A stretch of 64,000 nucleotides of DNA, taken from positions 1 to 64,000 of IMG/VR virus record IMGVR_UViG_3300036985_002432. One strand, 5' to 3'. The position numbers and the translations under genes were made by a program. The notes under the pieces were generated by a model. That model was given only the letters and a program-made list of their open reading frames with translations, was not told where the DNA came from and searched no databases. This DNA comes from a virus. Shown piece by piece: positions 40,928 to 49,900 of this stretch; the first letter of the stretch is position 1; each line of letters opens with the position of its first letter.

Positions 40928-43231
40928 ATGTATCATAAAGTAAGAATAACCAAATTACCAGGTAAAGCTAGAGGTGGTAAAATTAATGGTAATAGAATAG
41001 TACCAAATCAATCACTTAGTTTTGGTGGAGCAGATATGAAGTCTGGTCCTAAAAATATTAGTGTAGCTAATACTATCTCAGCAGTACCACGGAATCAAGC
41101 TAATTTAGAGGCTGAAGGAGGGGAAACTGTTTATGGTGACATTAATGGGGATGGTATGGCAGAACACCTTGTGATTAAAGGGCCAAGACATTCATCCGGT
41201 GGTGTTCCATTAAATCTTCCTGATGATACTTTTATCTTTAGTGATACTAGAAGTATGCGTCTTAAAGATCCTAATATGTTAGCACAATTTGGTAAGAGTG
41301 TAAAAAAAGGTCAGTCATATACTCCAGCAGAATTAGCTAAACAATATGATTTAAGTAAGTATAGAAAAATGTTACAAGATCCTGAGTCAGGTGATCTTGA
41401 AAGAAAAACTGCAGAGATAATGATCCGTAACTATACTATGAAGTTAGGAGCATTAGCATTAGCACAAGAAAGTAAAAAAGGCTTTCCTCAAGGTATACCA
41501 GAAGTGGCTAGACCATACATGGATGCTAATGATATTAAAGATGAAGACTTAATACCAAAGTTAGCTCAAGAACAAGAACAACAATCTGCTGAAGAAGAAG
41601 GTGCTGAGCAAGGTGAAGAACAGAATCCAGAAGAAGAAATGATGGAAGCTCCAGAGCAAATGCCTAATGGAGAACAAGTTGCTATGCCTCAAGAAATGCA
41701 ACAACCAATGGCTCAATATGGATATCAAATGACTGAAGATACAATGCCTTTTAATCCAGGTTATATGTATCCAGAATATGAAACATATGAGCAAACACCA
41801 ACTCAATATGCTAGAGGAGGTTCTTTGCCTAAAGCACAGGATGGTGCAGCAACTCCTCCATATGGAATGGATGAAGCATATACTCCTAAAGGTGTAGTAA
41901 GATTAAATCAATATAGAGTTAAATACGGTCTTCCTCCAATTGGTGGTAAAGGTAAACCACTTACTAAAGCAGATATTAAAAAAGCTGCAGGTGAAATGCA
42001 ACAAGTTATTATTGAAAAAAATCCTGAGTTAGTATTACACTATATTCAAAATAAAAGTCATGCACCAAGTAATGCTATTAAGCAAAAATTAGGTGTAAAA
42101 ACAAATGCTGATATTGCTAAAAAATTAAAAGAAGGAAAAATAAAAGCTTCTGATATTACCAGTGCATATAAAGATGACCAATGGTGGTACCGTGCTATTG
42201 ATACTCAATCTAAAGTTTTATCAAAGGCTGACTATGAAGCAAAAATGAAACAAGAAAATGCAATTTTACAAGGTGATAAAAAATATTTTAATGAAGATCC
42301 TAGTAATCCAGAAATGTATACTGAATATACAATGGCTGAAGATGCACCTATTGTAACTGAAGAAGAAAAAGATATTGAAGTTATTGATAGAGGAGATGAT
42401 GCTGAAGAACTTGATATAGAAGACGCACCAAGAAACGTTGATGCTCAATGGATGACACCAGATAAAATAAATTTTTATGGTGCTATGAAAGATAAGTCAA
42501 GAATTAAAAAGTTTATGCCTTGGGCTCCAAGAACAGAGTTAGAAGTACCAACTATGACTTACTTAGATCCTACTAGAGAGTTAGGTCAACAAAGTGAATA
42601 TGCAAACTTAATGGCACAGCAATTAGGTCAGTTTACAGGACCTCAAGCTTTTGCATCTAATATGTCTAGTATTCAAGGAACTGGTGCTGAACAAGCAGCA
42701 AATACTTTATCAAGAATTAATAATGCTAATGTATCTGCATCTAATTCATTTGCACAAAATGCTGCCAATATTAGAAACCAAGAACAAGGTATTAATCAAA
42801 CTTCAGCACAAACATTATATGATCAGAATACAATGGCTGATCAACAATTCTTAAATGCTAAAATTGCAGCAGATCAAAATGTAAGACAAGCATTTGGAAC
42901 TGGTTGGAAAAATGCATCTAACTTAGCTTTAACTAATGGATTGTATTCACAATATGATATAGATCCTAGAACTGGTAACTTATGGTTTGAAGGTGGTAAA
43001 GATATTGTACCTACTCATTCACAAGCAATTTCAGAAAGAGCAATGGAAATACATGATGGTGGAGTAGATGATTGGAAAATTGCATATCAAATGGCTAAAG
43101 ATGAATATAATCAAAATGATGTAGCTGCAGTTGATATGGAAGAAATCATGAATAACACATTAAAAAAAGGTGGTCAAGCAAACATGGGTTATGTTATGGG
43201 GTCAAATGTATTTCCCTTTATGTTTTACTAA
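40928..43231 (+). CDS. Conserved crAss-like virion protein with Ca-binding-type loop
   Basis: A 767-residue protein. The first 180 residues are a conserved domain: ANLEAEGGETVYGDINGDGM, then AEHLVIKGPRHSSGGVPLNL and PDDTFIFSDTRSMRLKDP. GDINGDGMAE has the spacing of a calcium-binding DxNxDGxxE loop. From memory this domain is highly conserved in crAss-like phages. A Gln/Glu-rich linker follows (about residues 205-290), then YARGGSLPKAQDG (LPKAQDG at 300-306), a compact basic domain, an acidic patch, and a helical, Asn/Gln-rich C-terminal half. I chose ATG 40928 over an in-frame TTG at 40910. Probably a structural or cargo protein; its biochemical role is unknown. Confidence 0.75.
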   Translation: MYHKVRITKLPGKARGGKINGNRIVPNQSLSFGGADMKSGPKNISVANTISAVPRNQANLEAEGGETVYGDINGDGMAEHLVIKGPRHSSGGVPLNLPDDTFIFSDTRSMRLKDPNMLAQFGKSVKKGQSYTPAELAKQYDLSKYRKMLQDPESGDLERKTAEIMIRNYTMKLGALALAQESKKGFPQGIPEVARPYMDANDIKDEDLIPKLAQEQEQQSAEEEGAEQGEEQNPEEEMMEAPEQMPNGEQVAMPQEMQQPMAQYGYQMTEDTMPFNPGYMYPEYETYEQTPTQYARGGSLPKAQDGAATPPYGMDEAYTPKGVVRLNQYRVKYGLPPIGGKGKPLTKADIKKAAGEMQQVIIEKNPELVLHYIQNKSHAPSNAIKQKLGVKTNADIAKKLKEGKIKASDITSAYKDDQWWYRAIDTQSKVLSKADYEAKMKQENAILQGDKKYFNEDPSNPEMYTEYTMAEDAPIVTEEEKDIEVIDRGDDAEELDIEDAPRNVDAQWMTPDKINFYGAMKDKSRIKKFMPWAPRTELEVPTMTYLDPTRELGQQSEYANLMAQQLGQFTGPQAFASNMSSIQGTGAEQAANTLSRINNANVSASNSFAQNAANIRNQEQGINQTSAQTLYDQNTMADQQFLNAKIAADQNVRQAFGTGWKNASNLALTNGLYSQYDIDPRTGNLWFEGGKDIVPTHSQAISERAMEIHDGGVDDWKIAYQMAKDEYNQNDVAAVDMEEIMNNTLKKGGQANMGYVMGSNVFPFMFY

Positions 43232-43234
43232 ACC

Positions 43235-43257
43235 TTATAAGTTTAGTAAACTTATAA
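43235..43257 (+). repeat. Perfect 10-bp inverted repeat upstream of the homing endonuclease
   Basis: TTATAAGTTT (43235-43244), loop AGT, AAACTTATAA (43248-43257). It includes AGTTTAGTAAACT, an interrupted form of the palindrome at 36404. The run of T after it is too short for a confident terminator, so it could be an operator or a weak terminator. Confidence 0.6.
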
Positions 43258-43259
43258 AA

Positions 43260-43280
43260 TTTTAATATATTTACAATATA
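43260..43280 (+). promoter_or_regulatory. TATATT promoter motif
   Basis: TTTTAATATATTTACAATAT with TATATT at 43266-43271, 23 bases before ATG 43295. The gap 43224-43280 aligns well with the gap at 36381-36437, so the two are likely copies of one control region. Confidence 0.5.
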
Positions 43281-43294
43281 GATAAAGATTAATT

Positions 43295-43930
43295 ATGGCA
43301 ACGTATTTACAGTCAAGTCCCGGAATATATAAAATCACTAGTATGACTAATGGTAAGATATATGTTGGTTGTGCTTCTAATGTAAGAACTAGAATAAATG
43401 GACATCTTTATGATTTAAGAAGAGAAAAACATAAAAACAGTTATTTACAAAAAGCATGGCTTAAGTATGGTGAAGAGAGTTTTGTTTTTGAAATAATTGA
43501 AAAATGTGATATAACTGATTTACATGTTAGAGAACACTATTGGGTTAATAAATTTAATTGTCTAGATAGATCTATTGGTTATAATCTAAAACCAACAGAT
43601 CCTAATGGGTGTTCTATTCATTCTGAAGAAACAAAAGAAAAATTAAGACAAGCTAATAAAGGTAAAAAACCTTCAGCACTATGTATTCAAAAACTTAAAG
43701 AAAGAACTCTTTCTTCAGAACATAAAGAAATAATGAGAAAGTCAAGAGAAGGTATAGATTATACAAAATTACATAGAGAAAAAAGAGGAAAAAAGGTTAT
43801 AGACCAATCAACAGGAATTATATATACTTCATTAGCTGAAGTTTGTGAATTACTTGGAATAACTAAAGGTTCTTTTTCAAGAATACTATTAGGAAAAAGA
43901 AAAAATAAAACAACTTTTAAATACTTATAA
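43295..43930 (+). CDS. Free-standing GIY-YIG homing endonuclease
   Basis: A 211-residue protein with a GIY-YIG nuclease domain at the N-terminus: SPGIYKITS, then GKIYVGCASNVRTRINGH (catalytic Tyr, Arg and a later Glu in REHYWVNKFN). A NUMOD3 helix (HSEETKEKLRQANKGKK) and a NUMOD1-type domain (KVIDQSTGIIYTSLAEVCEL then LLGITKGSFSRILLGKRKNK) follow, which bind DNA. It sits between two virion genes. Its first five residues, MATYL, are the same as those of the next gene, and its control region resembles the one at 36381. It is a mobile nuclease gene, probably inserted at the start of the cargo gene. Confidence 0.92.
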   Translation: MATYLQSSPGIYKITSMTNGKIYVGCASNVRTRINGHLYDLRREKHKNSYLQKAWLKYGEESFVFEIIEKCDITDLHVREHYWVNKFNCLDRSIGYNLKPTDPNGCSIHSEETKEKLRQANKGKKPSALCIQKLKERTLSSEHKEIMRKSREGIDYTKLHREKRGKKVIDQSTGIIYTSLAEVCELLGITKGSFSRILLGKRKNKTTFKYL

Positions 43931-43932
43931 CC

Positions 43933-46900
43933 ATGGCGACCTATTTAAGTGGTGTGACAGATTATATACCACAGTTTCAACCCTTTCAACCGGATTTGAA
44001 TTTCTATAATAATGTGTTACAAACAAAGCAAACACAATATGATAGTAACTATAAACAATTAAATAAAATTTATGGTAACTATTTTTATGCTGATTTGACA
44101 CATGGAGATAATATTCAAAGAAAAGAAGAACTGTTAAAAAATATTGATGTCAGCCTTAAAAAAGTATCTGGCCTTGATTTATCATTGGAACAAAATGTAA
44201 CTCAAGCAACTCAAGTTTTTAAACCATTTTATGAAGATCAATATCTTATGAAAGATATGGCCTTTACAAAAAACTATACAGCACAAAGAAATAGAGCTGA
44301 AGGTTTAAAGAATTCAACAGATGAAGAAAAACGTGGGATGTATTGGGCTGATGGTGTTGCTGCATTAGATTTTCAAAGAGAAGAATTTAAAGAATCTAAT
44401 ATAGGAGATACACTTAATATGGCAAATGCTAGTTACACTAACTATATTAATGTTCAAGAAAAAGCAATGAAGTTAACTAAAGAAGCTGGTTTATCAATTG
44501 AATCAGTAGACTTTAGTACAGATGGTAAATATATTGTTACAACTAAAAATGGTGAACAGTTAATGGAACCATTAAGTAAATTACTTGAATCTCAATTAGG
44601 ATCAGATCCTGCTATTCAAGAAGTTTATAGAACACAAGCCTATGTAAATAGAAAAACATATGCTGCAGGTAATGCTGCTCAATTTGGTGGTGATAAGAAT
44701 GCTGCTGAAATGAAATATCTTGAGACTAACTTTAACATGCTTAAAGCTCAACAACAAAAAAGATATGAGTCATTACAAGATGATTCAAAATCATATGAAT
44801 CTAGAATTAAAGATATACAAAAACAAATTGATGCTGGTAGTAAAAATCCAGACTTACCTAAATCTTTAGCAAGTTTACAACAGGGTAAACAAATAAATGA
44901 TGATGTACTTGCAAGAATACAAAAAGATAATGACTCTTTAAAGACAGATGAAAAAACTGCTACTACAACTACTGGATTTGTAAATCCTTATGGTGATATT
45001 AAATCATTAAGATGGAAAGTAGATAATGCTATGGCATCAATTTTAATGGAAAAAGATCTTGATGAGTCAGCTCAAATATTTGCTTTTAGAGATGCTAAAC
45101 AAAGTATGGTAGCAGATCCATTTGCAGTAAGTGCACAGAATCATTCATATAGAATGCAAGAAGTTGCTTCTGCTAATGCAAGTAGAGAAAGAGTTGCTGC
45201 TATTAATAATGCAGCTGCTGATAAAAGAGCAAAGAATACATGGGATTTAAGTACAGGTGCATATCATTATGATACAGAAAAATATATTAAAGATGCTAAT
45301 GGTGATGATATATTAAATCCTAATTATAATCAAGTTGTACCAAATGAATCTTATAGTAATACATTTAGTGAGTTTGAAGATAAAGATATTGCAACTGGAG
45401 AGATAAATGTTAAAAATTTAAGTAGAACAATTTCTCAAAGACAAACAGATCAATATGCTGTACCTTATATGCAACAGTCATTAGCTTTATTAGATAAGTT
45501 AGTAACAGAAGGTGTAATGACTAAAGATCAAGCTAACAAAATATTACATACTGAAAAAGATAAAACTATGACAATTGAGAAGTTCAATAAAGGACTTCAA
45601 GGTAATTCAGAATATTTTTTAAGAAATACAGTAGGTACAAATAGTTTAACTTGGATTAATAAAAAATTAAATTGGTGGGTAAAAAATAATAAAAGTGTAA
45701 GTGCTATTACTAAAGATGGTATTCCTGGTTATTCAAAAGCAAATGCTGACTTTAATAATTACATAGGTTATCTTGATGAAGATAAGAAATGGAGAAAAGA
45801 CAGTTCAAAATTAGTTGAAGATAAACTTAAGTCTCAAGGATTAAAAAATGCACAATATTTATATAAACCTGATGGAACATTAAGAAGTGAAGCTGAATTT
45901 ATGAAAGTTCTGCCTAAAGAAAGTAGAGAAGCTATAAATAACAAAGCAAACAAAGCTGCCGTAGATTATCTTACAGGTTTTTCTTTTGATAAAACTTGGA
46001 CAGGTATTAAAGAAATATCTAAAATAGCACTAGCTACAACTACTATGAATACAGCTCCAGCAGAACTTGCTAAGGCACTTGCTAATTTACCGGTTGCTCA
46101 GCGTGAAGCATATAAAAGAAAAATTGAAGAAGCTAAAAAAGAAGCAGGAGGTTATGAAGCTTTACTAAGTGCAGCTGGTAAATCATATTCATCAGCAACT
46201 ATGAAAAAAGTTCCACCAGGTATAAGTAGTATTGGTGAAATGAGTGGAGCTGGAGTATTTACTCCAAGTAGACAATCTATTAATGTAGCTCCATTAGCAT
46301 TTGGTACTAAAGGAAATGGTTACTTTCATGAATTTGCAAGAGACTTTAGAAAAATAGATTTTGCAACATCTGGTATTAGCTTCCATGGAACAAGTAGTAC
46401 TAAAGATACTGATGCAGGTAAAGCAATGATAAATGCTATGATTTCAGCAATGAATGATACTAAAAGTAAATTTAAACCCTTTAAAATGAGTAGTCAAGCA
46501 ATTGCTGGAGGATCAAGTAATAAAGGTGCAATGATATTACATCCTGATGCCGAATGGTTACAAAATTATATGAAAAGTGAAAAAGGTACAGCTGGACTTA
46601 TAACTGCAGATGATTATAATGCCATATTAACAAATGGTATTAGTGTTGTAAGTGATTCAAAAAACTGGACAAATGGTTTATATACTTCATCTTATTTAGA
46701 TCCACTTCAATCTGTTGTAGAATCTAATCCTAATGGTTATGAATGGAATGATCCTTATGGTAACTATAATATGAAGATTAAAAAGAATACAATGGGCACT
46801 GGTGATTATAATATTCAAAGAACTTATAGATTATTAAATCAAGAAACAGGACAATATGAAGAAGTTTCAACTTTAAATAATACTAGTGTAATTGGTAATA

Positions 46901-46971
46901 ATTTATCTAATGTTCAAAGAGGTATGTTTAATGAATCAGAAGAAGTAAGAACATATAATCAAGGATACTAA
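43933..46971 (+). CDS. Cargo protein 1 (crAss-like, ejected candidate)
   Basis: A 1,012-residue protein starting MATYLSGVTDYIPQFQPFQP followed by a long helical domain with DLNFYNNVLQTKQTQYDSNY. This start is very characteristic of a crAss-like protein found next to the giant genes, described as capsid cargo. Long helical stretches with Gln, Lys and Asp continue to about residue 700 (RIKDIQKQIDAGSKNPDLP, then SANASRERVAAINNAAADK). The C-terminal part is Gly/Ser-rich. No enzyme motif, zinc cluster or membrane segment is seen. It overlaps the next gene by one base (TAATG). The likely role is packaging inside the head and ejection with the DNA. Confidence 0.78.
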   Translation: MATYLSGVTDYIPQFQPFQPDLNFYNNVLQTKQTQYDSNYKQLNKIYGNYFYADLTHGDNIQRKEELLKNIDVSLKKVSGLDLSLEQNVTQATQVFKPFYEDQYLMKDMAFTKNYTAQRNRAEGLKNSTDEEKRGMYWADGVAALDFQREEFKESNIGDTLNMANASYTNYINVQEKAMKLTKEAGLSIESVDFSTDGKYIVTTKNGEQLMEPLSKLLESQLGSDPAIQEVYRTQAYVNRKTYAAGNAAQFGGDKNAAEMKYLETNFNMLKAQQQKRYESLQDDSKSYESRIKDIQKQIDAGSKNPDLPKSLASLQQGKQINDDVLARIQKDNDSLKTDEKTATTTTGFVNPYGDIKSLRWKVDNAMASILMEKDLDESAQIFAFRDAKQSMVADPFAVSAQNHSYRMQEVASANASRERVAAINNAAADKRAKNTWDLSTGAYHYDTEKYIKDANGDDILNPNYNQVVPNESYSNTFSEFEDKDIATGEINVKNLSRTISQRQTDQYAVPYMQQSLALLDKLVTEGVMTKDQANKILHTEKDKTMTIEKFNKGLQGNSEYFLRNTVGTNSLTWINKKLNWWVKNNKSVSAITKDGIPGYSKANADFNNYIGYLDEDKKWRKDSSKLVEDKLKSQGLKNAQYLYKPDGTLRSEAEFMKVLPKESREAINNKANKAAVDYLTGFSFDKTWTGIKEISKIALATTTMNTAPAELAKALANLPVAQREAYKRKIEEAKKEAGGYEALLSAAGKSYSSATMKKVPPGISSIGEMSGAGVFTPSRQSINVAPLAFGTKGNGYFHEFARDFRKIDFATSGISFHGTSSTKDTDAGKAMINAMISAMNDTKSKFKPFKMSSQAIAGGSSNKGAMILHPDAEWLQNYMKSEKGTAGLITADDYNAILTNGISVVSDSKNWTNGLYTSSYLDPLQSVVESNPNGYEWNDPYGNYNMKIKKNTMGTGDYNIQRTYRLLNQETGQYEEVSTLNNTSVIGNNLSNVQRGMFNESEEVRTYNQGY

Positions 46972-49900
46972 TGGCAGAATCAAATACTCCTTTTAGTTCA
47001 CTAGATGCATTAGGTTCTGGCTATGGTGGAATTGAAGCACCAAATTTAGATGAAAAAAGTTTATCTCCTTTTGAAGGTGAAAGACTATCTATGCCTACAC
47101 CTGATTTTTCTAAGAGTCAACACTTTGTTCCAGTAGTACCTGGTTCAGATAATCTTGATAACAAACAACAACCTATTCATCAAGTTGTTGGAAATCCAGC
47201 ACAAAAGCCAGCTACAAGTAAAAGATTATCTCCAAAAGAATTTGGTAAAGCTCTTGCAGCTAAAGGTGATGCTGTAATTCAAGCAAATCAAGATAAAAAT
47301 GAATACTCAAGAATTTATTCTTATGATGCAGGTCCTGGTGGAAATGCATTCTATGATAGATATAAAGCATATGGTCAAGAGACTTTTGATAAAATAGGGT
47401 TTCATCCTTTCAGAGATAATGAGGCTATATTTAATGCTGGTACATCTGGATGGCAAGATACTAAAAGAATGATGAGTCATGCTTTTTGGCCTTTATTTTC
47501 AAGAGGTTTTGTATCAGGACCTAAGAGTTTAGCTAAAATGTTTCAAGGAGATTTTTCAGCTGATACAGAAGATGCTGAATTTTATTCTAGAGCAGCTGCA
47601 ATTGGTAACTCTACTAAAGGTGGTGTTGGTGGATTCTTAAATAATACAGCAATGAGTTTTGGATATACAGCAGGTATTATAACAGAAGCTGTACTTGAAG
47701 AAGCTTTAGCAATTGGAGTAACTGCTGTAACCGGTGGTGGTGCTGCCCCAGCAGCATTTGTAGCAACAGCTAATGTTGGAAAAAATTTAGCAAGAGGTCT
47801 TAGAGGACTTGAATATGCAGCTGATGGTATGAAAGCTGTTAATGCTACTATTAAAGGAGTAGAAAGTGTTGGTGCTGCTAGAAGATTTTGGAATGCAGCA
47901 AGAGAAAGTACTGCTATTACTAAAACTGCAAGATTTTTAAATCCATTAGAACATCTTACTGATGCTGCAGTTAAGATTGCTAAAAATGAAAATAACTTAA
48001 CAGGTTTAGCAAGATTAACAGATGCTGGTAGAAAAACTGTTGGAGGATTCTATGGTGAAGTAAGAGGAATTAACATGGCTTTATCTGAAGCTAGGTTAGA
48101 AGGTGGAATGAAACAAAATGATGTTTATAATAAGTTATATGATACTTATTATGCTAAACATAAAGAAGCACCATCTGATGCTTTACAACAAGACATGATG
48201 AATACTGCTAAAGAAGCAGGTATAAGTACACTACAATGGAATACTGCATTAATATTTATGTCTAATAAAATTGTATTAGATAATATTGTTGGTGTTAAAG
48301 GTAGAGGAGCAAGTTTTTTAGCTGCTAAAACAAAAGATGTATTAAACTTAGAAGGTGGTAAAATTGCAAGAACAACTGTAAAACAAACTTTAAAAAGTGG
48401 TAAAAAAATATTAGCACCTGTATTAAATTGGAGAAAACAAACATTAGTAAATACACTTAAATCATTTGCTAAAGATCCAATTAGAAAAAGTGTTACAGGA
48501 GGTATATCATATTTTAAAAAAAATATAACTGAGGCTTTACAAGAAAATGCACAAGATGTTATAGCACAAGCTACAGAAAGTTATTATATTGATTCTTTTT
48601 CAAATGATAAACTAGCTACATATGACTATGCAATGGGTCTTACAAAATCTGCTATCAAAGGTCAATTTACTGGTCAAGGTTTTGAAACATTTGCATCAGG
48701 TTTTGTAATGGGTATGTTTGCTGCACCATTAAACGGTGTACCACATTTATTAAATATTGGATATAATAAAGTTAAAAATCCTAAAGAATATGCTAAGTAT
48801 GCAGCTATAAGAGATACCTATGGAAAAAACTTAGTTAATGAATTAAGTAATGTAGATATGGCAGATTTCTGGAATGCAAATGCTATTGGATTAGGTATGC
48901 AAGCTGGAGCAGAAACTGTAAGATTAACAGGTACTGAAAAACAATCAAGAGATGCAGCTGATGCTTCATTTAATAAAGCAATGATTAGAGCTGCAGATAA
49001 TGATATGTTATTTCATTATAAAGAGACTTTAGAATCATATAAAGATTTAACAGCAGAAGAATTTGAAGAAGCTGTACCAAGTATACCAGCTGGAGAAGGT
49101 GCTAAGTATTTAGAAAAATTAGATACAGTTATTAGTAAGATTGATAGGATAGAACAAAAGCATGAGTATTATAAAAAGAATTTTCCTAATCCAATTAACT
49201 TAAGTCAATTAAATAAAAATAGTGCAGATTATAATGATGCCGTAACAACCCATCATGCATGGAATGTTGCAGTAGGTAATGCTGTATTTTTAAATGGGTC
49301 TTTTGATAATACAATGGAAAGGATGTCTAGTATTGTTAAAGATATTACATCTAATGGCCCACTTAAGAAAGCTACATTTAATGATATTAATGTTTTATTT
49401 GATAATAAAAAATTAATCAATGAAGTTGATATGCTTGAGACTAATATAGAAAGCTTAAAGACATTACCAAAAACTGCAGAAAATACAAGTAAAATAGCAA
49501 TACAAACTAAAAAATTAGAAACACTTAAAAACTATAGAGATGAATTAAATGTATATCTTCAACTTGATAGAAATAAAAAGAATATAATTGATAAGTTTAA
49601 AAAAGAAAATCCAGATGCTTCAATTGAAGAACTGGAAGAAGAATATGATGAAGTACATAGTGAACAAAAAGATAAACTAGAAGCTGTTTATAAAGATTAC
49701 TTAAAAGTATTAGCTAAAGAATCTAATGATCATATTTTTAATAAAGATATTGATGAATCTTTTGTAAAGTTAATTGACTTCCATTCATTAGAAAATGAGT
49801 CACAAGCACTTGTTGAAAATATAAATCTATTACATAATCCAAAAGAATTTGTAGAACATGTACAAAGAAATAAAGTTTGGATGAAAGATTTATATGATAA

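Noticed and set aside
43235-43257. The inverted repeat as a terminator for the gene ending at 43231
   Set aside because: The stem is almost all A-T pairs and is followed only by AAAATTTT, without a clear T tract, unlike the five good terminators. I list it as a possible operator instead.
43232-43932. Group I intron containing the homing endonuclease
   Set aside because: The following gene has its own complete start (ATG 43933), and no split coding sequence or intron core could be recognised. A free-standing insertion explains the layout better.
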